Source: Macrolepiota albuminosa (taxonomy: Eukaryota; Basidiomycota; Agaricomycetes; Agaricales; Agaricaceae). From it: a stretch of DNA of 64,000 nt. The DNA is taken from the NCBI GenBank assembly GCA_027475525.1, contig JAMWFC010000051.1, forward strand, positions 2,121,205 through 2,185,204, in the 5' to 3' direction. Of this stretch, positions 47,227 through 58,411 are shown one piece after another. Positions within the stretch are counted from its first letter, which is position 1. Every line of letters starts with the position of its first letter. The notes beneath the pieces are model-generated. The model did no database searches and was not told the DNA's origin. It was given only the letters and a program-made list of their open reading frames with translations. The translations under genes were made by a program, and so were the position numbers.

Positions 47227-48698
47227 ATGTTGTCCTTGACCATTTTTCTTCTTTGTCCTCTGCTGGTCCAATGTGCACCCCATACCAATGTTCAGGTCGC
47301 TAACGAAGGATCACAAGTGGAATTCTCTGTGATGGATCCGTCTAGAGCTAAATCTATCCCCTTTCGCCTCCGGCCCGCTGAACCTCCAGGCCCTCTTCAG
47401 AACGGTACTGGCGCTGTTCCGCTATCATGTCCTCTTGTCATGGCCTATTATCCGGACTGGGTTGACGATTCTTTCCGGCCCGAAGACATTCCATGCAATA
47501 TTTTCGACTGGATAGATTTCGCGTTTGCATTACCGACAGACAGCATGGATCTCACTTGGGACAATCCTGACTCTGCCCCAGAAAAGCTTCGTCGACTTGT
47601 GTCTCGTGTTCATAATTGTGGAGCGAAGGCGAAGCTCAGCATTGGTGGTTGGACTGGCAGCAAGTTTGTTTTCGAACATTTCTGAAACCACGTGCAAAAC
47701 TGATTCCACACTTTAGGTATTTCTCTTCTGCTGTGCGGACTCGAAAGTCGAGAGCCCTTTTTGCGAACAGTGTTCTTAATGTCTTCAATGAATTTCACTT
47801 GGACGGGATCGACCTCGACTGGGAGTATCCTGGAAGAGGGGGCGCTAACGGGAACCAAGTTAATCCAGATGATTCTAACAACTTCCTTCTGTTCCTTCAA
47901 CTTCTTCGCTCTGTTCTACCTGCAGGCACTTGTATCACGGCAGCCGTTCAGACTGTCCCATTTATGGATGCACATGGGGAACCAATGAAGGATCTTAAAC
48001 CTTTTGCCGCTCTCCTGAATTGGACAATGTTGATGAATTATGATGTGTGGGGTTGTAAGTCACATTGTCGATAAGCGTTGACACTGATGACTCAAGTCTT
48101 TGAAGCGTCTCCATTTCCGGGACCCAATGCGCCCATGTACGACGCCTGTCAAAATTCGACACAACCTGAATCAAATGCTGCTGCAGGCGTTCAGAAATGG
48201 ACTAGTGCTGGTTTCTCAGTTGCTCAGCTTGTCTTGGGAGTGCCATCTTATGGATATCTTTCCTCGTCCCGTGCTCAAGGACTCCGTCAACGGCGAAACG
48301 CGCGACCTAAACACTTCCGAAATGATGTCAAACTCGTTGGCGAAGACAATTCTGGACAGGGTCAGATTATGTTTCGCAGACTCGTTGAACAAGGTGTACT
48401 CGTGCGGGTTCCTCCGGCCAACGATACCGCCGAGTCCACCTATTCCAAGTTCGTTGGTGCTAGAGGATTCAAGAGGTCCTGGGATGGATGCTCAAGCACT
48501 CCTTATCTACATTCGCACTCAACACAACAAACCGTATCTTATGACGATCCCGAATCTCTCGCGATGAAGGCAAAGTTTGTTTCTTGTGTCGGAATGCTTG
48601 GTGTGAATATGTTCGACACTCATGGCGACACCGAGCAGGGTGATCTGATTGGAGCAATAAGAAAGGGTTTAATTGCTTGTAGATGTAGCGGACGGTAA
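47227..48698 (+). CDS. GH18 family chitinase
   Basis: Hydrolyses beta-1,4 bonds of chitin, secreted or wall-bound. The start at 47227 gives a signal peptide (MLSLTIFLLCPLLVQCAP). The barrel begins PLVMAYYPDWVDDSFRPEDI, with FDWIDFAFALPTDS, KAKLSIGGWTGSK, and the catalytic strand LDGIDLDWEYPGRGG (DxxDxDxE, with Glu as proton donor). TMLMNYDVWGSSPFPGPNAP follows, then LGVPSYGY. The end has a disordered basic stretch (RQRRNARPKH) and CVGMLGVNMFDTHGDTEQGD. Two introns are clear: one splitting the Lys codon at SIGGWTGSK/YFSS, and one with donor GTAAGT near 48055. The length of about 430 residues suits a single-domain enzyme; no carbohydrate-binding module is seen. Confidence 0.93.
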
Positions 48699-51600
48699 AT
48701 CTTTACCAATTTATTTGTGAAGACATTCCACGATGTGAGCAAAGTAACGTTATGGAGTACGACCCTATGTTGATCAATTGCGGTAGGTTTCTGGAGCTCC
48801 AAAATCTTTAGAAAAAATTACAGTGCAGATGATGTGGACCGGTGGGTTCACTTACTTCCCAATTCTACCAGTAAGCAGTGTAAAAGTGCGGACGATCAAT
48901 TAGACTCTCTTCAATCGCCATTGAAGTCTATTTGGACGGTGAGATTCGTGTTGCCCATTCATCTTTCAAATGCCGAAATGCACTTCATGTTTTTGGAGGC
49001 CATTCGAATTCACAGGCCTCCCCTCCCGGATAAATGAAATCACTGTAATCGGCCCGAAGGCATTAGTACTAAAGTGATTGCACCACGGTGTGGCTGGCAC
49101 CTCTTCTGATTAACATGCGACTGTGCGCACGTTTGATGAAGAACTCTAAATTGACAAATCCATTACTGATTCAGTTACACCACCTGTGAAAAAAAAAGCA
49201 TGGCTTTGAGAGAACTGGGAGGTCCTCCGCTCAACGACTCAGAGTATCCAGCACGGACGCATATTCCCACCCTTGGCTTATCCTGAAAAATACAAGACAC
49301 TAGAATGAACCCGTCGGCATTCAGCGCGATGATTCACACAGCATGGCTTTGCTCACCTGGACACTCTGTAGCGATCAGACTCTGGTTCATAACGGCGATT
49401 TTTTTTGGACATGCTATTCCTTCTATCATATTACAACTACTATGTTCCGGCCCCATGATCACGACAAAGGGGGAAGTTGTACTTTGCTCAGAGTTTGTGG
49501 TCAGAGAACAAGCCGCTCCTTAAATGTCTAGTACGTGATGCCTCCAGAACTGTACATTGCTGTGCCGGAAATTTACACCGTCATTTTCTAGCGTCTCTTG
49601 CTCTATTTTAATATTTTCACCGTTCAACCATGATTTTCCCTCTATTTCTCGGTGGGTGCCCGGGGATAGCAGCCATTTATCGGCGTCCTGGCCGTGGTGA
49701 GGAATTCTATCGTTGAATGATGAATAACAGAAGCCATGAGGTTCCCTCAATCCAGAGCCCCGGTTGTTTTTTACCCAGCAAGGAAGAATTCATGGCACGT
49801 ATAGTTATTTTGGCCTAGTACAAACAAGGCAAACGACCCGGATTGCGCCAGGCAGGCAGCAGGAAAAATGCTGAACGCGTACGTCGGCGATCTCTTCCGT
49901 TCTAACAGCCTTGTCGCGATCTTGGTTTTACTGACCTACCAACAGGTGACCTACCAAGAGTATGCCGAACCCCGAATGCATAGCGGGCAGCGGTTTTTAC
50001 TCGATCGGGGACCTGCTGCGCATTTACAGGTTCTCGGTGAACTCTTTGCCGTCTGTTTCCCTGACAGATGCCGAGTGAAGTGTGCCCCGTTGTCGTCGTG
50101 GATATAACTTTACGTTGAACGGGGTATCTGGTACGTCCGAGAGATTATGTCCCCAAAATCGACATTATTCCTCATGGTGTACAAATTCTTTTCGAAACCC
50201 ATACAGGCGCTCTACGGCGCTCTTAATGCGACCAATCGCTGAATCGTCAACGCCACAGAAGTATCGATGTTTTCGGGGAGGCCTCGAGTTGATTGGCTCA
50301 AAGCCGCGAAGACTCGGCCATGGCGAATGCTTATCAAAAGACCGTCTCGACCCGTCTTACGCGGGAAAAGGAAAAAATCATGTTGAGTACCGGCTTAGAA
50401 CTGCCATTCGTCGGGGGCCAGGTCTGTATCCTCGACAAAGCCCTTTGCGATGTCCCAGACTTTGGAAGGTGTGTCCAACAAGGTCTATGTTCTGTGCAGC
50501 GTCTACTTTGGCTACTGAGTACTCAAGAGTATTTTGTACCCCATTCATGTTTCGAAAGGCCCTCCTGCTATTGATCAAACGATCGTTTACATTCTGTCGA
50601 GCAAGCTTTAAAGTTCCAAGCTTGTAGCTGCACTCGGTATGACCTAACAATGATAGGGTTACAAAGTCAAACAGCTTAGCTCACTTGTACAGCCATCCAG
50701 GGAACACTTCCTGTTCGTGGTTCTTTTGGTGAATGCAACTCGTTCCCAGAGCTAGGTTGGCATGAGCTGTCATTGTCCCCATCTGTCAATGCTGCACCAC
50801 CTTATTCCAGCGGGAACAGAACCCCAGTCTACCCTCCGCGGAAATCTCACATTCTTTTAGAGCAGACCCGAGTCATCATGCGGACATGAGGTGGCTTTCT
50901 AGCTTTCTAGGTTTCCTTCTTGTGGCCAAAGTCCGGCAAGAAGGGACCCTGGATGCGAGAACCCTGAAGACTAGACCTTTGAAATTTGCATTGATGAACA
51001 TGCTGTGCTTTCCAAATATGAGAACTTCGTGTGAGGAATTTACCATTCAGATGATTCTGACTCGAACTGAGTAAGTATGTACGTGAGTGTATCCTATCTC
51101 GTTCCCACCGATATAAGTGTGCAATTACGCGATTGTGATCATTGATAAATGATTCTCGTTCCATTTCACGAAAATGGGATGATGGATTGTCAGGATGCTA
51201 ATAAGCTATCGCCTTGGATATCCATTCGGTAAGTACATTGTAGTGTGTAGCGAGAGATCCTAAAACCCGAGTAACGGTATGAATTTTCTACTCTGAATCA
51301 ATTGTATAGCTAGATACAGCCTCGCCGATGATCGACACCTGCCGTCGAGGATTGAGCTCAAGTCGAACTTGGCGACGTCACGCGTCGTATGCCGTCATGA
51401 TGCGCCAATATCCCGGTTTGGGATAATTTTTGTACTGTGTAGCTGATATCTTATCAAAATGATGTTTCACTCTGCCTACTTGTAAGCGAGCGACGAGGAA
51501 TTTTGCACATGAGACACGACGGGTCATGTATCACTAACAGTCACTCCACTGCGTCAATTCATAACACGACTTCCTTTCCTAGTTATAATGAAAAGAACGA

Positions 51601-52701
51601 AACTAAGGATGGAAAGCAGCTTTCTTCCCACTGTCTGTCTCTTGGGCGCTCAAAAGAAAGTTGTCTTGACCATTTGGGGGATATTAGTGCTAGCAAAGAT
51701 ATCAATGTACCATAGGAGCAGAAGCCATGAACGAGGTCCATATGAAGTTGGAGTGAGAGCATTCGAATCAGTGGGTGCAACTTCACCGCCACCGGTCCGA
51801 CACTTTAATGACCGGAAAGTTGCCGCAAATCGCAAGCATTCGAATCAGTGGGTGCAACTTCACCGCCACCGGTCCGACACTTTAATGACCGGAAAGTTGC
51901 CGCAAATCGCACCGAGTTTTTTTTTGCATACCGAGTTTTTAGTAGAGGACAATAGCGGTCAGCCCCACGGTATATCCGAAAGAGGTGTCCCTGGGTGTAT
52001 CCTTGCTTGAGTTTGTGGACCGGAACAACGATAAAGCGTCTCGGGTGGAGGGAACGGTCGCACATGGAATTAATTTGTTTTAAAAGCATTAGTATGAATT
52101 GTAGATGTCGGGAATGGACGGGCGGGAGATACTTGAGGCTTACGGCGAGGGCGGGACCGAGTCGGAGGTGCAGCGAAGCTGAATGGACGCAACGGCACCG
52201 AGGACTGGCGGAGAAGCATGCGGGTATCATGGGCGTATCACTAGGATACACTAGTTGCTTCTATGACTGATAAATGCAAATACAATTAGACGGCGGGTGA
52301 GAATCGCATTGTGTGTGATGACTGGAAAAGGAAGGAAAAGTATGAAAGACTGAAAGACCAACAATGGGCCTGGGCATTGTTCGACATGGCAGGCGGACAA
52401 TGGCAGGGACATGGCATGACGGATCTGGAATCTGGACTCGGATTTGGACGCGACAACGCAGGAACGCGCTTGTTCGGCTCGCAAACTATAGTTGTACATC
52501 GGCGGCAAAATTGAGTAAATTAAATCGAAATTAAATAAATTAAATCAGATGAGGAGAAGGGAGGTACAAGCTCAGAAGCTTAGATCTCTTGGTAACTGAG
52601 TACCTCATACATGAATTATGTCTCTACATAGAGAACGGAACATCGGATGCATAGTAACAAGAAATGTTGTACAATACATTACAGGGTTGATTACTCGATG
52701 A
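48699..52701. other. Gene-poor interval of about 4 kb
   Basis: No conserved protein, tRNA or transposase could be read on either strand. The longest open frames (50082-50627 plus, 51588-52010 plus, 51805-52251 minus) have no family motif; the last two owe part of their length to duplication 26. Around 49860-50640 several frames carry short protein-like stretches separated by stops, which may be a decayed gene, but I cannot identify it. Confidence 0.45.
51758..51911. repeat. Exact 77-bp tandem duplication 26
   Basis: Copies at 51758-51834 and 51835-51911 are identical; non-coding. Confidence 0.97.
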
Positions 52702-54039
52702 CTACTTGGTGCCAGTGTGACGTGAAGCCACAAGACATTCAGGACAAGGTATTCTAGATCCTTGGCATAGAAGATGAGGCAGCCAAACAAAATACTTCGC
52801 ATGAAAGTAGTCACTGGGTAAAGGTTGAAATTTGTTAGTGGTGGTAAACCATGATGACAATGGTCCATCAATAAACATGCCACGATCATAGCAAGTTGGC
52901 TGGTGGGAAGCGTTCTTCATCATCTCAAATCCAAGTCGCTCTTGTGTGTCAGCATAACTCTGTTTCAACCATGTAGGCAGAGATGCCCTTTTCTGCTTGA
53001 AATTCTCCAACTCTTCTACGTTGTTCCCCTCACGTTCATCACAATCCAGGACTGGTTCAAATTCCTCCCTCTCCTCCTCTTCATTCCCATCATCCAACAA
53101 GTAATCCACATTCTCGTCTCCTTCATCAACAAACCCTGCAACTCCATAAGATTTATTATTCTTTGATTAGCTGTGAAACACATACCTGGCACTTCAGTCA
53201 ATGACAACACTGTACTCAAACTAGATCCAAGCCCACACACACGCGGTGGGGACCAGTTGCCATCAAGGTTAGAGATTCTAGCCTCTGGACAATAATCAAT
53301 CTATAACTCAGCAGCTGCTCATAAGAAATATACATACGATCATGAAATAATGTCTCATCCTGCTGTCCTACATGTAACCTGTTGTTAATATCACACTCTG
53401 TTTTTACCTATCAATCAAGACTCAAACTTCATTAGAATTACAACAACTCACCATCTTGAATGGTGTCAACATCAGGCAGAGTTGTCAACAAGCCAGTTAC
53501 ATCAAGAGAAGCTAGCTCAGTCTCCAAATTGATACGAACATCTTGCAAGGATTTGTTGGCAGCACTCATACATGAGGCATTGCAGTCAGTTTCCCCCTAG
53601 TGTGATCAGATAAGTTTTCATAAAATGTCTTGAAGAGTTCTTACCACTCGTTCCAACACAGGAATGGGCATGTTCGATGAAGTACCATGACCAGAAGCTG
53701 GAGACGTAAGTGTAACTAGCTGCAAGGTCAACAAAGTCAACATTACAATCAGTAGTGTTAGAGACTTGCCTGGAAAATTCTCATGCGAAACAGAATGCAT
53801 CGGACCTTCATGCTGAATCACAGCCATGGAATGATGAATCACATACTCATACTTGTAAGAGGTGATAAAATCATACCTTGTACCATTTTTGAGCATGATT
53901 TGCCACTTCCTGCTGGCTGTCCATCTTTTCTCAGTCGGCCAACAGGGCCTGCATTTGGACGATTTTTACTTCCTTGGGAACGACCTCTTCCTTGTTTGGG
54001 CAGGTAAGAAGACCCTGTACTGCTCACAGGGTTTGACAT
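52702..54039 (-). pseudogene. AT-hook / DUF6729-like gene, probably truncated
   Basis: The minus strand gives an N-terminal exon with AT-hook-like text: GRSQGSKNRPNAGPVGRLRK, then DGQPAGSGK. This continues through several introns to a long exon ending LPTWLKQSYADTQERLGFEM, YDRGMFIDGPLSSWF and FVWLPHLLCQGSRIPCPECL. The paired cysteines after a WxPH motif resemble the DUF6729 domain, a family I recall as multiplied in mushroom genomes and often next to transposable elements. The frame stops soon after that motif, well before the rest of the domain and any downstream module, so I take it as a decayed copy. The family call is from memory and tentative. Confidence 0.5.
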
Positions 54040-54324
54040 AGAGTGTCAAGTGCTGTGAACAGTGTGTAACAAGTGACAAGACACGTAAGGAGAGCAGGAC
54101 ACGAGCACGTCATTGAGGCAAGTCATCTTGTTTGGTTGAGTTACTCTTGTTTGTATGTAGTTATATTTTTCAAACTCAGTTATATCGTACTGAATGTCCA
54201 GCTATAGATTAACTGCCGCTTGTTCGCGTCCGGCAATAAAATTTCCATTCCTGGATTTCCGCGACGTTGTCATTTTTTTTCTATATAACCAGCCATGTCT
54301 GTTCGAAAGCCTGCCAGACTCGCT

Positions 54325-54972
54325 ATGTCCATCTTTTCACGCCCGCCATCCCCTCCGCCGCGCCAGCCATCTCCCGAGCTCGCCTACACTCCACTGCCCT
54401 CGCCCCATGTCCGAGCCCGCCACCGCACCCTCTCCAGCCAGACTGACTCTGCCCCCTCCATTCCTCCCGGTCTCATCGTCCCAAAGCCCAGGAAATCGAT
54501 CCTCACCGTCCGTTCATGCAACGATCTGCCCTCGGCCAGTCGCTCATACACCTCCCGACGCACATCTCCTCCCGCCACACCACGCTCCCTGCCCTCCCCA
54601 TCCCGCTCAACTTTCCCCAACACAAGCCATCGCAGGACTCTCTCTAATGCCATTCCATACCGTTCTCCCCCTCCGAGCCCAACTATTGCGTCGCCGCCCC
54701 CGCCAGTGCCCCCTATCCCCACATTTGCCCTTTCTCCCCCCACCCCAATCAAGTACTGCCCGCGGCCTGCCGCCATAACTCCCATCCTTCTCCCGGATCT
54801 TGACAACGTCCCTCCTTTGGCTGAGGCGACCAATCCATCCAGATCTCGCAAGCTGCCGTTGCCGACTAAACAGCACGGCCGCACCCCTGAGAAGGTCGCC
54901 ATGACCTGCCTGCGATTCTTCTCATTACGCAACTCAAAACGTCGGACACCAGCTCCGCCATCTGTGGCGTGA
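54325..54972 (+). CDS. Proline/serine-rich protein of unknown function
   Basis: A single uninterrupted frame of about 215 codons, from either the Met at 54295 or the Met at 54325. A TATATAA at about 54282 is too close to the first Met and favours 54325. The product is almost wholly low complexity (SRPPSPPPRQPSPELAYTPL, SPPPPVPPIPTF) with scattered basic residues, and ends with a more ordered patch (PEKVAMTCLRFFSLRNSKRR). No domain is recognised. The C-rich composition, unlike flanking DNA, and the lack of stops over 670 bases support coding, but the opposite strand is also open over the same stretch because of that composition. Confidence 0.55.
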   Translation: MSIFSRPPSPPPRQPSPELAYTPLPSPHVRARHRTLSSQTDSAPSIPPGLIVPKPRKSILTVRSCNDLPSASRSYTSRRTSPPATPRSLPSPSRSTFPNTSHRRTLSNAIPYRSPPPSPTIASPPPPVPPIPTFALSPPTPIKYCPRPAAITPILLPDLDNVPPLAEATNPSRSRKLPLPTKQHGRTPEKVAMTCLRFFSLRNSKRRTPAPPSVA

Positions 54973-55076
54973 ATAAACTTGGTCGTCATAAATTTCTTCT
55001 TGGACTTTTGTGGCCCGCCTGCCTTCGCAGCGCCTGCCCCCCTTTTTGTCGGCTTTTTGCCCGCCTCTGCTTAATC

Positions 55077-55230
55077 AGCGCTTGGATCTGCCAGCTCGGG
55101 CCAATCTTCGACCCGTGTACTTGCAACTTCTACATATTTCGCCACATGGTGCTAGCGCTTGGATCTGCCAGCTCGGGCCAATCTTCGACCCGTGTACTTG
55201 CAACTTCTACATATTTCGCCACATGGTGCT
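55077..55230. repeat. Exact 77-bp tandem duplication 27
   Basis: Copies at 55077-55153 and 55154-55230 are identical; non-coding. Confidence 0.97.
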
Positions 55231-55919
55231 TAACTCTCTTGCCACTGCCGTTTGAGCTCTGGGGCCATCTCATTTTTTTGCCGGCTTCTCGCCGTGCTCA
55301 CTTCGGACGTTCGTTATATTTTGTACTAGCAGCTTCCATACCTATTAGTCTACTGCCTTAGCTATTTTGTGCTTCATCCTCTTGCCGTTCTTGAACCCCT
55401 CCTTTCTTGTGTACTTATACGTACGTACAACATTGACATTAGCGTAGTCACCCAAAGATACACCTTAGTATAATTGCTAATTACTTGGTATGAAATATAA
55501 CCCGCAAATATTGTAATTCATTGAGACCTGTTGTTGTATTTCGAGGTGTGACCGTTAGCGAATTTCAACTTGGTTGGCATGATTGATTACCGGGGTAATA
55601 ACCACCGGGTTCCATACTAGATACATCCACCATCGCTCGCGTACTAGCGCATATGTCAGCTGCCTCACTACACCAAGCCATTTAGGTGACCGGTTTGTCT
55701 TTTTCGTCAGTTAGTTTGTAAGGATCAGGTCATGCCACCATCGGAACTGATAATCGATACGATAAGACTAACGCCACATGCCGTCCGCGGCAGCGACGTG
55801 GGAAAATCACCTCAACTCTGGTCACGCGACATCCGGAAACAAATCAAAGTTGAGCACGACGCGACCCTGTGCCACAACCTTTGACGAGAGATGACGAGAC
55901 GTGATGTAAGTTGTGGGTA

Positions 55920-56345
55920 AAGTAGGGACCTTGTGTGCCTCCCTCGGGTGAATTGCTCTTGCCCGACCCAATGAGATTTCTGCGCGTAGATGGTTCATTT
56001 TCAGGCGATAAAGGAAAACAAGAGTTTGTCACAAGTGTCAAGCGACCGGAACGTAAGGACTTGTAGATCAGCACATAGGGGTAAGCTGTCCTCGGTTGAA
56101 TTGCTATTGTCCGAATGAATACCTCATGGCGCATAGATTCATTCTCTGCAGCTCGGATAAACGCGTAGCTGATAAAAGTTGAGACGAAGGGCAAGCGACT
56201 TAATGTAACTAAGTCGCACATGTGGGAAGTGAATTTGACCATTAAACCCGGTTGAATTGCCGTTTCCTAACCAGTGGGCGTCGTCTCTGGTGAACACCGC
56301 CGAAATTCCCATGTAAATATTCATTTTCTGGCAAGTAATGCAATC
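55920..56345. repeat. Degenerate tandem repeat, three copies of about 150 bp
   Basis: The phrase GGTTGAATTGC (first copy GGGTGAATTGC) occurs near 55948, 56091 and 56249. Each is followed 40-70 bases later by a TTCATTTTC-like phrase and a partial CAAGCGAC-like phrase. Spacing is about 143 and 160 bases. The copies are strongly diverged, so unlike the 77-base duplications this is an old repeat. Confidence 0.5.
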
Positions 56346-56591
56346 CAATACGATTAAATCAGCAAGTACACTACATACTAGAAGCAACGGTCAGTTATCG
56401 ATGTCAGCGGCAACTGCTACGGGTGACATACCAGATATACTACATGAAAACACAGGTTGGAAAAAAATACAAACAGCTGGAACCCTTGTGACGAGAAATA
56501 ATCACATTAGAACTTGAAATCAAAGGCGGGTGTGAATGAAGAGATGACGATCAAAATAATCAAGAACCGCAGGGGGCGAAACGACCCAAAT

Positions 56592-57806
56592 TCAAAGTCC
56601 CATCCGTTCGCGTAACGTCCGATCACCACTGTGCATAGAATCATTAGCGGATGAAGAAACGTGTGTATGGTCGTGCCCTGTCCGTGACCCCCGCCCACCA
56701 CTAAATGCATTCCTTCCCCCGCCCCCACCTCCGTTCCGACGATGCCTTCCATGCCCTTCACGTTCCCTTTCGCGTCCTCCTCGTCCCCTCTCTCTGTCCC
56801 GGCCACGCTCGTGTTCTCGCTCTCTATCCCACTCACGCTCACGCTCACGTTCGATCGACGGTGGCCTCGCGCGCAGGTCCTCGTCCACCTCCATTCTATG
56901 ATAACTGTTCGCTCCCCTCCCTCTGCGGGACGACGACGCGAAGTCACGCGATGAGCTGTGGGTCGCGCGGCCGTGAGACTTGTGTTGCGTTGACAAAGGT
57001 GCGTTCGTCCGTTGTAGCGGCGCATCGGAGAGCCGGGGTTTTTTGTACGCTCTCGGTCCAGTTGGAGGGATCTTGGAGGGTCCATTGGTGAAGGCAAGGT
57101 TGGAACTAGACTCGATGGGAGGCATTGGATGGTATGCAGCGCGAGGAGATTGGGATATTGATTTGGTACTGTTGTTTGTGCTTGTACTAGGATGCGCAGA
57201 GGCGAGAAGGGTACTGTAGGATCTGTCAAGTTCGTTACTTGGTAAAATTAGGCGCCAGACGTGATCGATCAAGGCAGTGTACGCACGATAGTGTGGTGAT
57301 CACTTGGTGGGAATCTGCAAATTGGTGGGGTTTTGGCAATTTACTTGGTGTAAGCAAAGTATATACCTCGTAATGCACTTTCCAGCCGTGCTACGACCCT
57401 TCGGAGACCTCGTACCTCCTCTTTGAGTCTTCCTGTTTCTCCGAATTTTAGGAGATCGTATAGTTCATCGTTTTCTTCCTGCAATGTTCGTGCTCGCTGT
57501 ATAAGCGCTGCATTTACCGTATTGGAACCCGCAGTCACACCTGACGCGGTCGGGGTAACGTGTAAATGGGGCGACAACACAGATACCAGCGCTGGTGGTA
57601 ATGTGACAGGTTCTGTTGACAATAGTCCGGGTTGGGAAAGAGTGGTCTGGCGCAGATGTGCGAGCTCATCCTGTGTGCATGGAGTCAGACGGGCGTCAGT
57701 TAGCGCAGTATCAAAGCAAATATCTCACGGTGAGCTCGGATAGTTGAGAGTCGCGTTGGCGTAAGAGAGTCTCGAGTTCGAGCTCTCTAGAGGAGGGCAA
57801 ATCCAT
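56592..57806 (-). CDS. Coiled-coil protein with RE/RD-rich tail, WTAP-like
   Basis: The start at 57804-57806 gives MDLPSSRELELETLLRQRDS. After an intron, a central exon carries the coiled coil: LIQRARTLQEENDELYDLLK, FGETGRLKEEVRGLRRVVAR and LESALR. After two introns it continues VITTLSNELDRSYSTLLAS. The C-terminal half is disordered and highly charged (EREREREWDREREHERGR, then GGREREREGHGRH and a Gly run), ending RTLRERMGL at 56592. The layout of coiled coil with ENDEL and a later LSNELD resembles WTAP/Mum2, regulators of the mRNA m6A methyltransferase, and the RE-rich tail fits a nuclear RNA factor. The homology is suggested by eye only; any nuclear coiled-coil protein is the alternative. 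Confidence 0.6.
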
Positions 57807-58411
57807 AGTTAATGAGGGAGAGGGCGCGACACCCTCGTGCAATACGATACGAGATGATGGGGCTGTTTCCGTTTACGCGTGTTCTCTACTTTTCTGACAA
57901 GCTACTGGACCAGTGTTATTTCGGTCACTTTTGTATTATAACTCATTTTTGCACATATAAAAAACTCACAGAAAGGCAGGCTCGAGCTGGTGCTGTGCTG
58001 AAGATGATATTTGAGGAGGCGTTTTACTTACCTCGTTTGATTGATGGCGCCAAAACGCCAAGCATGACCAAACAACGTCTGATATAAAATGTCGCATTTT
58101 TTTTGTTCTTCACTCATGGCGTATTATCGTGATACTTGTCTCTAAGAGGTTAGTCTCTTTCCTCATCTCCTTACACTTTTCCTTTCCGGTGATGTCAATT
58201 TTATTCACACTGTTTGAGCGAACGTGGTAGAACCACCGCCGCGATGAATGATTTCTACAACGGTAGCTGAGCTTCCTTTTTTATATTTCATCTCTTTCAC
58301 TCGAGTTTCTTGTCGATGCTCATGAGTTTTATTCACTTTTAGGACCATCAAAAGCAAGAGGTACATATACAGTATTGCGTTATAATGTAAAGCATAAAAA
58401 TCTTGCTGAAT
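57807..58411. other. Intergenic, no gene seen
   Basis: About 600 bases between the WTAP-like gene start and the STEEP1-like stop. It contains the WTAP-like promoter; only short chance frames are present. Confidence 0.5.

Larger units (their letters stand above)
54973..56591. other. Intergenic with duplication 27 and a degenerate tandem repeat
   Basis: No supported coding region. It holds the 77-base duplication at 55077 and a three-copy imperfect repeat at about 55920-56345, described separately. Confidence 0.5.

Noticed and set aside
50082..50627. 181-codon plus-strand ORF
   Set aside because: It is full of Arg, Cys and Ser, has no domain or hydrophobic pattern, and shorter frames overlap it; likely chance or a dead gene.
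54384..54989. 201-codon minus-strand ORF opposite the proline-rich gene
   Set aside because: It mirrors a C-rich coding strand lacking stops; its Gly/Arg-rich product is what the complement of Pro/Ser codons gives.
8887..55230. The 77-bp duplications as target-site duplications or transposon footprints
   Set aside because: Copies are directly adjacent with nothing between them, there are no terminal motifs, and 77 bases is far longer than any usual target-site duplication.
57812..58087. 91-codon ORF after the WTAP-like start
   Set aside because: Promoter position, no recognised family, and no neighbouring exons.
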